Assembly: GCA_023374025.1 (NCBI GenBank)
Contig: SIJG01000030.1
Location: 943,173 to 1,007,172 of the forward strand
Source: Heterodera schachtii
Lineage: Eukaryota > Nematoda > Chromadorea > Rhabditida > Heteroderidae
DNA length: 64,000 nt
Direction of reading: 5' to 3'
Shown: piece by piece, positions 8,983 through 20,260 of the stretch
Layout of the letters: each line of letters opens with the position of its first letter
Numbering within the stretch: the stretch's first letter is position 1
The notes under the pieces: model-generated
The model's database searches: none
What the model was told of the DNA's origin: nothing
The model's input: the letters and a program-made list of their open reading frames with translations, nothing else
Made by a program: the position numbers and the translations under genes

Positions 8983-10786
8983 CTCCTTTCGTAAGTCCCC
9001 AACCAATTATTGTCGCTGGTTCAATAAGCGCTGGCTCTTTTTTGCCAAGGCAAATCCGCGAAACGTCCGGGCCAAATTCAAGTGGAACGTTCATCTTTTA
9101 ATATTGCATTAATTTATATTATTGAATTATTTTTATGATAAAAGTCCTGGCAAATTAATTTTAATTTCATTCATTAATTAAATTATAAATAACAGGTGCG
9201 GGTCGTTTGGGCGCTGCCGTTTGGCGCTGTTTTTTAATTATATTATTTTTTCATTTTTAACCCTTCAAAAATTTTTGCATGTTGAATTCCATGGAACACA
9301 AACGGCTGCGCACCCATAAGTCCCGATCTCACAAATAAAAACAAAACAAGCCTCAAGAAGAGCCAAATCATTTTTAAATTCATTGCTTCGAAAATGCTCA
9401 TGCCGTTTGATGTTTACAACATGCGCCTTTGTGCCCTTGGTGAAGTCTTTGTGGCCGACAATAACCTCAATTTCGTTTGGTTTCACTCTCACAAACATTT
9501 CCTTCCTAAATAAAAAAGTAATTTCATCATTATTATTATTATTATTATTATGATGGTGTTTTTAGTCTCTTTATTATTTTTTTAAAGCTTTAACGACCTT
9601 TTTTATACATTAATAATTGGTTTTGACTGTTCTTAAAATTGCAAAGATGTTAATTAAATTTGTGCGAAAAATTAAAAGATAAAAATTTTGTATTTGAAAA
9701 ATTTCAAAAATAGAAACTGAATTAGAAATTTAAAAGTGCCAAAATTGGTACAAATATAAATTATACCAACCGTTGATTTGCCGTGAATCTGATCTTTGAT
9801 TCTTCAAAAAATGGCTGTTGCCATTCGTCACAGTCATTCGTTTCGAAAAGTCATATTTGTCTGGGTACAGTGACCGGCAGTGAGAATCCATCTCTTTTGG
9901 ATAATTGTGCCACCACAAGTTTGTATTTGCCGGATTTTGCCTTTGACGTGACAAATTACAGAAACATGTGCCATAAATGGCCATTCATGTTCTCCGCCGA
10001 CCTCCGTGCCGAATTCAATCTGAGTTATAAAAAAAAGATTTTAGGGGTACATTTTAAAATTTTTGAAAACCTAAATTCTCAAAATTAAATATGTATTTTT
10101 TTACTCCATAAAAGTGCCGAAATTTTTTTTTTGCTCTTTTCAGTGCTAAAAGATTTCCCGAGACCGAGCCTAACCACAAACTCGGCTCTTTATCGAGTTG
10201 AGCCCCGAGACTCAGGATCTCAAACGGTATAATTTTTTTGGAAAAATCCATTAAAATTTATGGAAAAAAATTTAGCAAACATTTTTCAAAGCCCGTCATC
10301 CATTGGCCGCTCGGTTTAGTCCTTTAAATTTCCTGTTTACGCGGGATAATGGGTGCAGCTTGGTCCCGCATGGCTCATTGCTGACAGTGTATTCTTTTCT
10401 TGTTTCAATTGCCACTTCTCGGCTTTTCCCAATGATGTGATGTTCAGCTCGTGGTTCTTCCGCTTCCTCCTTTTCGCTCGGCACCAATGCCAATGCTTCT
10501 TCTCCGTTTGAGCTAACCTTTTCAAATTACAATGCTTTATTTGATGATTTTTTATTTGCTAGTTTTTTATACTTTAAAAATATTTAAAAAATTAATAATA
10601 ATTGTTTAGCTACAATTTGCACAATTCTCATATAGACAACCTCAAATGATTTAACAGTAATTAATTGGATGATTGAGTAACATAAATTAAAGAGGCTTAA
10701 TTTTAAATTAAATTAAGCCTTGAGTGACTCACTTCTTTTGTCTGGCAAAATACAACAATAAGCAATATTGCCAATAGTGGTAACAT
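8983..10786 (-). pseudogene. Trypsin-like serine protease, multi-exon, 3' end missing
   Basis: A chymotrypsin-fold (family S1) protease precursor. Exon 1 (10733-10786) encodes an 18-residue signal peptide, MLPLLAILLIVVFCQTKE. Exon 2 (10341-10517, phase 0) encodes a polar propeptide ending CGTKLHPLSR, the activation site. Exon 3 (10019 downward) starts the mature chain with IEFGTEVGGEHEWPF, then CGGTII and the His motif LTAGHC. Exon 4 (about 9343-9505) has the Asp motif NDLALLE. Exon 5 (8983-9094) has ATIIGWGLTKGG. The phases of exons 1-3 agree. Two defects: right after LTAGHC the frame must shift by one base to stay protein-like (to a possible donor at 9767), and no exon with GDSGGP is present before the retroelement. 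It is therefore probably a pseudogene, disrupted on its 3' side; an assembly error is the alternative. Confidence 0.8.
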
Positions 10787-11786
10787 TTTCACAGAAGAAA
10801 GACAATTTTTAATTACAGTCACCTTGTAAAATAAGAAATTTTCTTTTATTAATGAAAATATGAAAAGCCAAATTTTCTCAGAAAATTTTTAATTAATTAA
10901 AAATAATTAAAAGAAAATAACATAATTAAGCAAAAAAAAAATAACCTTTTTAATCATATTAATGAAGTTAAAGAAAATTTTTGACTTCATTTGTGCAAAT
11001 TATCTTTTTTTAAATCTGATATACACCTTAATTGGGTCAGATGCTTATCACTTTTGCGAGATTACCCGTTAATTAAACTTTTTTTTAATGAAATGAGCAA
11101 AATTATTTGAAAAATAATTTATTCAAACAGTTTAGCTGTTGTAACATTTCATTTCAGTCGTTTTATTAATTTTTTGATTGTGAGAATTTAACATTAGCAA
11201 TCCGAATTAATCATCAAAATTTTTTAAAGGTTTTATGCTTTTCTATCAAATTATGATTTATCATCAAACATTGACACTCTTAAGCATGAAAATTGTAAAG
11301 GTTATATTGTAATGAATGGCAATTATTCAATTCAATTTTAACTTGCTTAATTATTTATATAATAATATTTTAATGTTTTATGAAGAAGCGAAATTGGGAT
11401 TAGCAAATGTTGGCTTGCTTATATGTCACATTGTTTCTCACTATTCCTTTCTTGTTTTCAATTTAAATAAAAATAAAAATTTAATTAAAATGATTCTTCA
11501 CCTTTCAAAATGATCTTATTTTTAACAATATGTACTTATTAACAGAAAAGCATCTGGTTACAAATTGTCCGAAAAATGCCTTTTTGGGATTTTGATTTTT
11601 CAAATTTTTTTATTTTCAATGAATTAATAGAAAATATTTTGTATTTAAAAAAAATCAAATTACAACCAAAATCGCCATAATGAGCTAATAAATAAAATAG
11701 ATAAGACATTGTAGCCCTTTTATTTTAAATAAAAATGATAAATATTTTATACAAAAATATCTTTATGATGCTAATTAGGCCATAAT
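10787..11786. other. Intergenic AT-rich DNA
   Basis: I see no coding exon, RNA gene or repeat here. It separates the 5' end of the trypsin gene from the 3' end of the next minus-strand gene, so it should contain the trypsin promoter and the neighbour's 3' UTR. Confidence 0.4.
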
Positions 11787-12931
11787 TTATAGTCCAATTC
11801 GAAATGGGTTGCCAAAAATTGGGTGCCGTCTTCGTTTGCTTTCGCCATACTTCCTCCTCCACTGCTTTATTCGTCCACCATCTGTCGTATTGGCATTGGC
11901 ATCACCATCAATGCCGCCATGCCTGTGTTGGCACAATGTTCGTCCGCTGGTCAATAACCGATGCCGTCTACGGTGGTGATGGTTAAGGTGCTGATGATGC
12001 TGAACAGATTCGTCTTGATGAACAACTTGTACATCGCCGCCATCATGTTGTTCATGTCTGTGTTGTGCTCCATCTTTGGCACTTTCCTTTGAACTATGCC
12101 GATGCCAAATTTTGCTGTTTCCTTTGATGGCATTGACTGCAGCGCCTTTTTCGCCTGCTGCTTTAATTTGTTGCTCAAAATTGTGCTGCTGCTGCTTGCT
12201 GCTTCTGTTGCTGGTTGAACTTTGGGTGGTTAACGAATGCCCGATGCTGGCCTGGTGTGACCAAAAGGCATTGAACGGGAGAGAAATAGCAGGGCCTGCA
12301 GAAAATTTTTTAATTTATTTTTTTCTAATTTGGCTAAATTTTCTGGTAATTTTTTAGGGACTAAAGTTTAGGAAACTCAAAAAACATGTGGGCCATTCTT
12401 TTCTTATTTTTTGAATAATCCGATTCTTAAGACGGCTATATAATTTCCAATTTTCGACAAATTTGTTAGCATTTGAAAGGCCCTCAAACGTTTAATTATC
12501 CATCATAAATTCCAGTTAAATTCACAAAATTTATGGAAATTCCCAGGTGGTTTCAAGACTTGCAATTAGTAAGTGTTTTGAAAGTTTGTTTCTTAATCGC
12601 TTTCAAAATACTGTATCACACTGAATTGACCAGAAAATACAGAAACATACCGTATGCTGTTCAGTTGGTAGTCCTTACGGTATTGCTCTAACTCGTTGCT
12701 GTCCCATATGCCATTTTGGTCCTGTTGCTGTAATTGTTGGTTGTATTGTTTTTGTTTTTTGCCTGATGAACCACTGCCACTCATAGCGCAACCATTCAAA
12801 AAATGTGGTAGTTGAAGCAATTGTCGTCTGACAACATTCATACGGTTATGGTGGAATAATCTGTCAGCACCGGTGCTGTATACGGTAGTTGGTAGCAAAA
12901 ATATGGACAAAAAAGCGGACAAATTGCGCAT
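11787..12931 (-). CDS. Secreted His/Gln-rich basic protein, two exons, unknown function
   Basis: Exon 1 (12679-12931) begins MRNLSAFLSIFLLPTTVYS, a clear signal peptide. It ends at a strong donor (C/GTAAGG, phase 1). Exon 2 (11787-12295) follows a TGCAG acceptor in the matching phase and stays open for 169 codons to a stop, giving a 253-residue protein. After the signal come a Gln-rich part (QKQYNQQLQQQDQ), a Ser/Lys/Gln-rich part, a strongly His/Arg-rich centre (HHQHLNHHHRRRHR) and a basic end, RRRHPIFGNPFRIGL. No known domain is visible. A second donor at 12651 exists but leads to an early stop. The signal peptide, splice sites and open second exon make a real gene likely; the role is not known to me. 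Confidence 0.7.
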
Positions 12932-15900
12932 TTTATGATGCCTAAAAATTGTTGGAGTAAATTAGCTTACGAAGAAATAATTCCAATATTTTATAACTAG
13001 AGAACGGATTTTGAGGCATATTGTTACTAATTTCCATATATGTTGCATAAATAACACATTTTCTAATTGGTTAGATTGAGTTTTATTATGCCTTTTTGGG
13101 CCGTTTTTCCGAAAAATTCTATTTAAAAATACGATAAAAAAATGTTCTCAAAAATTGATCGACCAATAAAAAATTTTAGGTTAAGAAATTTTCCTTATTC
13201 GAAAAAAAATTATATAAAATATTTAATGATCATTTAATTACCGAAAATTAAGCTTTTTGATTAAGTTATATGTGTTTTGCTCCCTAAAATCCTTAATAAA
13301 AAAAATTTAAATGCCTTTTTTCATGCATATTTGAGGGTTTTGTGCTTTTTCATGACTTTTTTCCAGGTTTTTGCTGCCTTTTTTTCCGGTTCTCTATTTA
13401 TAACCCAAAATTAAAAGTTCGCTTTTATAAATTTTGTCGGTAAAGTCACAAAACTAAAAGGCATTGCTCGCCAAAATTAAATTTTTTTTCTTGATAAAAA
13501 ATTATAGGTTTAAAAAATTTTAAACATATTTGAAAAAATTATATAAAATATATAATAATAATTTAATTATCTAAATTAAGTTTTTCGATTAAGTTTTAAG
13601 TGTTTTACTCACTGAAAATCATTATTAAAAAAAATTTAAATGCCTTTTTCAATTATTTTGGTGCCTATTATCGTGCCTTTTTACGGTTTTTGATGCCTTT
13701 TTCCGTTTTCTATTTATAACCCAAAATTGATAGATCGCTTTTATAATTTTGTCGGTAAAGTCACAAAACATAAAAAGGCACGCAACGCAATTTTGAATTT
13801 TGGCCTTTTTTAACAAAAAAAGTATTTATAATTAATTTGTTTTTGAATATTCTAAAAACATAAAAATAAAGGCAATTTATTTAATTAACAGACTGTTTGA
13901 ATAAATATTTTGTTCCTTATTATTACTTAGTCAAATTAATTTTTTAATTACATTAATTAACAGTTTGAGTAATATCCGTTCGGATTGCAAATCGCCTTCG
14001 TCGGTTCGTGCAAAATGCCATAAATTATGGCGGAAATATGCGACAAAAAAATGTATTTATGGGTTAAAGCAATAATTATCAAATTAAGCGGACGAGGAAA
14101 ATTCTTTTTTATTTTTAGCTTTTAAGAATCCTTTTGAAATATTTTTAAATTATATAAATTGAAAGCTTTAATTTATAAGAAAAAATTGAAACTTTTTTAA
14201 AATTATTTATTCAATTTTACATTGTAAATTATGTCAATTTAAAATTATCGTTTTTTGATACACAAACGGGATTTTTAAAAATACTTTCGCTGAAAATTTA
14301 GGTTTTCATGTAGAAGCCCAAAATGGCGTTAATTATTAAAATAATGCCATCGGGCATTTAAGTTTGTACAAATTTAGGATGTACAGTATTTAGAGATACA
14401 GTAAACATTATTCTAGAATATTAAAAAATTTCTCTAAAAAGTATAAAAATACACACAAAAGAATGCTAATTAGCCTTAATTGATATGTGCCCGCAAATTA
14501 ACATGTGTTAATTAATTATAAATTGATTTTCTGAACAATATTGTCTATCTTATTTTCACAAATCAGTTTCCAATAATTAGAATAGGTGGGATCAAAAATT
14601 TTATAACAAAATTTATCAAAAGGATCATTATTAGAAACCAAAAAATGTTAATGAATTATTTAAATGAATGATTACCATACTGGGGTCACTAATTTAATTT
14701 ATATTACGATTATTATTGATATAGATCATTGAATTGTTTTAAAATTCTCCATTAAGTTGCTTGCGAAATACCAAAAAAGAATAATCTCTTCAGTTTCAAC
14801 TTATATTCTAGGTCGCTGAATTATATGGTTACAAAAATGTCCATTACTGTAGCAGTAATAATTGGATAATCTAGCTTATTTATATGTTTTTTAAAAAATA
14901 TTATGAAAAGATATGGTTTAAGAAAGCTTTTTGCGCCTTAACAGAATTTATAAAAAGATTTAAAAAATGCCGGATGTGCCAATTGACAAAATGTTGCTGC
15001 ACTAAATAAAAAATAATCCCCCACTCACAGTTATGGAAATAAACCATTTCTATATAGTAAAATAATATGAAATTAAAGAAAAAAGAGATTAAAGAGAATA
15101 AATTAAATATTATACATAATTTGGAAAAATTGAAATGACTTTAATGAATTGGTTAGATTTTTACTTAGACCTAGATCTGGGGTAATTATTTTTTTAAATA
15201 TCTACGGCCTTGACTAGAAAAAACCGGGAAATCAAATTACAATTTATCAAGGGCATATCATATCTCAGACTTGTATGACGTGTCACATGAATGTTTATCA
15301 GTCTAAAGCCTTACCAAGACTACTTGAAGTTTGTCTATTCCGGTTCAATAAACGGTGCGGTTCGATATCAAACCGATGAATCTAAATATACCAGTTCTGG
15401 CTGAGATATCTGAGATATAAACCCGAATTGAAATAGGCCCAATGCGCCTGCTGGACCCAGAATTTTGCAATAGCTAATAAAAACTTTAAAAAAAAGGTTA
15501 AATACCTAGCCATTAATTATACTTCAAATGTATTAAAATTAACTGCCATAAAAAACTGAGGATTGTTCATTTATTATTTATTACTAGCGCGGATTTAGGG
15601 GTGAAATTAATAAAATTGCTGTTTTTTCTATTTAAATAAGTTAAAAGCTAAAGCAAACAATTTTATTCATTGATTACAGTTGCAAATAATTATTTATAAT
15701 GAAAATTTTTGAATACATTTTTCCAAAATAAATAAAATTTCAAAAACCAAAATTTTGAAAAGAAAGAAAATAAATTACAAAAAATTTTGGTCAAGAAAAA
15801 AAACATATTTAGTGGAAAAATTTCTCGTCGAGTTAAAGCGGCAGAAAAAATAAGTAAAAATTTAAAAATCCGGGCCCTATTTATTACTTTATATGGTAAT

Positions 15901-16204
15901 TTTTTTTAATCCGCTCTTCGGAATTAGAGAAGAAAAAATGTAGGCTTCAATAAACACAACATATACATTTTACAAATTCAATTTATACGCAAGCATCCAT
16001 TTAACCCCCAAGTACATATACCGTAAGACATAGCGAAGGGCGGGCTTTTGGTGATAAATGATAAAACTGCCTAAATTATGTAGTTAGGCTTTTGGCCCTA
16101 TTTAAAACCTCTAAAATGGGCATTTAAAAATAAATATTGTAGGTTGGCATAATAAAGCCCAAAAGCTGGGGGCTGGATAAATTAGTTGAAAATTTTTCTT
16201 TATA
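12932..16204. other. Long AT-rich intergenic stretch
   Basis: No gene supported. It contains the diverged direct repeat at 13.14-13.78 kb (listed separately) and otherwise low-complexity AT-rich sequence without open frames. Confidence 0.5.
13141..13782. repeat. Diverged direct repeat, two units of about 320 bp
   Basis: Unit A (about 13141-13465) and unit B (about 13470-13782) share several blocks in the same order, including TTTAAATGCCTTTTT, CTATTTATAACCCAAAATT and TTTTGTCGGTAAAGTCACAA. The shared blocks are 316-331 bases apart, so small indels separate the copies. No coding potential is seen. Confidence 0.75.
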
Positions 16205-16530
16205 CAGTGTGTATATTTAAAATAGGGACAATTTTCAAGAATGCTGTAACTTTTTGAGTTAAGCATTAAAAAAAATCTGAAAAATTCATTTAAGTTTATC
16301 TTTTGGTACTGATCAAAAAAACCAATTGAACAATTTTTTTTTAAATTTTACCTCCAAATTTCGAAAAAAATTCATAAAATTTTTCCAGTCATCGTTTCCC
16401 TTTCGCACTTGCTGTATCTTAATATTTTCGGAATTGCTACATATGGTAAAAAAATTTTAGCTCGATCGGATCACGAAAAGTTGCCAAATTCCCGAAAAAA
16501 CGTGCGTCCCAATTTTAAATTTACACACTG
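16205..16530. mobile_element. Non-autonomous Tc1/mariner-type element (MITE), 326 bp
   Basis: The ends are inverted repeats of about 27 bases: CAGTGTGTATATTTAAAAT plus AGGGAC on the left, and on the right the reverse complement of CAGTGTGTAAATTTAAAAT plus TGGGAC. TA precedes the left end, as expected for TA target sites; the right flank is AA, so the duplication has decayed. No transposase is inside. Confidence 0.75.
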
Positions 16531-17157
16531 AATTTATTTAAAAAATTTTTTAAAAATTTAAAAGTCGATTTCTTGGGATTTCCGATTGGTTATTGAGGAA
16601 CAATTTTATGTGACATGTTTTCAGGCACAAAGAGCTAACAATAAGGAAAAATTGAGTACATAAGTCCAAAATAATTATTCACTTTTCAGCGCCCATTCAT
16701 TTTTAATTAGCCAGGCAATTTTGTTAAAAAGCGAAAATATTCGACATTTTGATTTTTAATTTAAACAAAAAAAGTACAATAAAAAATTAGTGTGTTTAAA
16801 TTAAACATATCCGGCGGAAATAATTTTATGCGCTTTTTTTGCGCTAGCGCAGAGCAAAAACTCACAATTATTAATTATGAGAGGTGCGTGCAGTGCTCTA
16901 TTTTAAGTACAAGTATTTTTAAAGATCATATGCTTAGTCTAAGAAAAAGGCTTATTGTGTTTAAAGAATTAAAAATTTAAATAAATCTTAATAAAATTAA
17001 ATATTTAAAATTAAAGTATATTTATTTTTTGGTGATGTATTAATATATTTTGGAAGTAAGAATTAAAATTCAATTAAAAATAACTTTGAGTCTTAAATGT
17101 TTGTATTTTTATTAGAGCCCTGACAGGACAGAATGCTGTACAAAATCACCAGGGTAG
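16531..17157. other. AT-rich DNA without recognisable features
   Basis: No supported gene. One short plus-strand frame at 16792-16980 has no splice or domain support. Confidence 0.4.
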
Positions 17158-17575
17158 TGATCAGTAATGTGGCAGAAATTTGCCGGTTTTTTGGTACTGA
17201 GTCGGCAATTTAACTGTAACTCAACAAATCCCTACGAAAAACCACATGAAAAATGCTTAAAATTTTGTTTTTGAATATTATACTTGTAAAAAAAAAATTG
17301 GGAAAAATGACTATAATGAGCTGAGATAAAAATAAAATACCGATTTCCGATTGCCGACACGGCACTCAAATTGTGATAACAGGCAAAAAGTCGTGAATTT
17401 TGCATGCTTTTCCAGCCGATGTTCAATCCTAATTTAATTGGAATACCCAAAATGCGTTGAAAATCTATAAAATTTGAGAATTTTTTCTTATTTTTTCCTT
17501 GGAATTTTGATAAGTTACAGTCAATTTGTCAAAATTTCGGCCACATCTCTGGTACTGATCCGGCTTCTGTGTTTT
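17158..17575. repeat. Imperfect inverted-repeat structure, possibly a second MITE
   Basis: The left arm (about 17158-17221) and right arm (about 17511-17561) are partly inverted copies: GATCAGTA, ATGTGGC-GAAATTTG and ACTGTAACT occur in order on opposite strands. The loop of about 290 bases has no convincing gene. No target duplication could be assigned. Confidence 0.45.
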
Positions 17576-18453
17576 TTAAAAAAACATGGGTCCAATGTCC
17601 TGTTACAAAAGGACATTTAGTCTGGCATCCTGTCCATGTCCATTGGGAAATTCAAATCTAGATCCGGGCTTTTACAAAATACCAGGTTCTAATTTTTGTA
17701 TGACTGAGATCTAAGAGATTAAAAAAGATAGGAAAATTTTTACACCGAAGAAATACAAATTTTAAAATATTTTTTAATCATTTAATTAAAGTTTTTAATT
17801 ACCTCATTGGTAGCGTTGGACAAAGACAGTTAGGTCATAAATAAAAATAAACAAAGTTCATCACCAAATAAAAACTGGCGAGATTTGAATGGATGATTCA
17901 GCACTTATATAATACATCCTACAGAAGAACTTTATTGTAATTAGCTAATGAATTTCCCTTAAAAAGGATTAGGGATTGGAACCAAAGGGCGCTGCTGATG
18001 AGGATTAAGTGAGCCTAACATGTCATTAGTGAAGTCCTAGTCATTATGTTGTTTTGTTGTCGTGTAAATTTTAACAAGTTTGCCAGACACTTCTGTTAAT
18101 GAGTCATCATTTTTTGCAAAATAATTTTTTGTAAAAAATTCCAAGATTTTTAATGTTATCAATAGGGCGCAGAGTTTAGTGACAACAAAAAAATTGATAA
18201 TTTTTTTTTCATAGAATATTAAAATTAAAAAATGAATGTTCCTTCAATTTTGCATAAAAATTCATTTGACACCTGGTCAAAATTTAAACTTGTCAAAAAT
18301 TAGTGAAAAGAAAATATTTGGGATTTTCATTTATGAATAAATACATTTTCTATTAAAAAATTGATTTCTTAACCTCAAAATAATAATTTTGTTTTAAAAA
18401 ATAATTTTTATTACTAATTAATTACAAAAAAAAAAAGTTAAAATATTTTTATT
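17576..18453. other. AT-rich intergenic DNA
   Basis: Nothing recognised apart from long A and T runs. Confidence 0.4.
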
Positions 18454-18711
18454 TTACACGGTAAAATTAAAAAACTTTCTCTCAGGCCTTCTGGGATGGT
18501 GCCAAAATTCTCCGATTGGCGGCCGGCGCCATGCCGCCAAACTGAGTCCCGGCAAAAATTTGTCCAAATGTTCATGTGAGAAATTTAAAATTTGTTCTAC
18601 CACCACGATACTCCAATCTATATTATGTTGCAAATAAATTGGTTCATCCATCCCATAATTGAAATTTGTGTTGATGGAGATTAACAGGGAGATTAAAATG
18701 TGCCGTGCCAT
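18454..18711 (-). CDS. Possible small secreted protein, 85 residues
   Basis: A single open frame starts MARHILISLLISINTNFNYG, which could be a weak signal peptide, and ends with a Pro/Arg-rich segment (WRRPPIGEFWHHPRRPE). Its local base composition is richer in GC than the flanks. There is no domain, no obvious splice site and no paralogue in the window. It may be a genuine single-exon gene, an isolated exon, or chance. Confidence 0.3.
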   Translation of the reverse strand: MARHILISLLISINTNFNYGMDEPIYLQHNIDWSIVVVEQILNFSHEHLDKFLPGLSLAAWRRPPIGEFWHHPRRPERKFFNFTV

Positions 18712-20260
18712 TAATGCGAGTTGTCTATGAATTGCAACATTGTGCCAATTCTTTGAAAATGTGCCAATTTCAGGGCTTTGATTTACGCCATTTTCCAGAC
18801 AACCCGAGATGGCTTAATCCAATTTTTTTTCTCAAACATGTGGATTTTTAAGTTTTTTTAATTATTTTTTCTACTGTTGCAAAACTGACCTTTGGTTTTA
18901 AGACGAACCGTTAACTGATTCAGTTTAAAATTAATTTTTAGCTAAAAAAATCTAAATTTTTTCAATTTTTTTTTTGAAAATTTTAAAAAATTTTATGCTA
19001 TAAATTATAATTTGAATCAAATCTTAATCCAAAAAAAAAGATTTCCAAAAAATGACTCAGAGCCAAATAAATTTCGAAATTATTTATATCTACAATTAAA
19101 ACACATTTAATTTTCATAGAATATTTAAGGGCATACATAAATAAATAATATCATTTATTTTACAGCCAAAAATTTGAATTTTAAATGATTTTTTATATAT
19201 TTAAAATATTTATTGTAAAAAAAATGAGAATGTTCCAGACAAAAATCCCTTTTTAAAGAGCACCATAAAAATATTTTGAATTTTTGTTGTATTTATTGGC
19301 ATTTAAATTCCATTCCTTTCGGGGAATGCCAAAGTGTCATCACTAATGGCATCAGTGCCAAAAGAGGAATTTTCTAAACGGCATACCACCTTCAAGGCGG
19401 CTAATGGATCTTTGTCAAACAATTTTTGACCAAAAAAAATATTATTGGAATTTTTTTTATTAATTATTAAATTTAAAAAAAAACTATTTTTTATTAAATA
19501 TTAATTATTTATTAAAGATTTTAATATGAAGGAAATTATAAATATTTCTGTATTTTTGTAAGTTCACTTTATCAAAACTTTTTTAATCATATCATTGGAG
19601 AGCCATTTATTTAAAAATAATAAAATAAAAATCAAATTAGTGGAGTTTCAGTTGGATGGGCAGTTGGTGGGCGCCAAATTTGGCATTTTGACTTGGAAAA
19701 ATTATATTTCACCAAAATATTAGTGATATCAACTGCCCATAAATTGATACAAAGATAGATAAAAAAAAATCATTTAAAATAAATCAAAATAATTTTCAGA
19801 ATTAATTAATTTTGACTGGTCACAACGTAAGGGTGGCGCGTGGCAAAATAATTGAAATATTAATTTTTAAATATTTAGGAGTGTAAATTAATGTAATAAT
19901 AGTGATAATGAATGCTAAAAAAGTTGGAGGGTTTCAGTTGTAAAACAGGCAAAATTTGAATAAAAAGTCGAGACCAAAATCCCGAAATTTGATTAAAAAA
20001 ATTAAATAGCAAAAAAAGAACCCAAATTGAGAATGAAAATAAAAAAGAGTGACAGTAAGCCATCAAAAAATCTGATTTTTCCAAAAGAAAAATTTGAAAT
20101 TTAATTGCCAAACAATTATGGCATGACAAAAAAGGAAGCCTCAAAAAATGTATGTATGTATTAAAGTAAAGAAATCGAGAAAAAAAAATGGTCAGCAGAT
20201 TGTCAGGGAGAAAATGACAGTATGCCAATGAATGGACAAAATGCCAATGAATTAATAAAA
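18712..20260. other. AT-rich intergenic DNA downstream of the dystroglycan-like gene
   Basis: No supported gene. A 117-codon minus-strand frame at 19875-20228 is hydrophobic low-complexity sequence and was not accepted. This stretch should contain the 3' UTR of the gene at 20.26 kb. Confidence 0.4.

Noticed and set aside
19875..20228. 117-codon hydrophobic frame on the minus strand
   Set aside because: Phe/Leu/Ile/Tyr-rich translation of AT-rich DNA, with no splice or start support.
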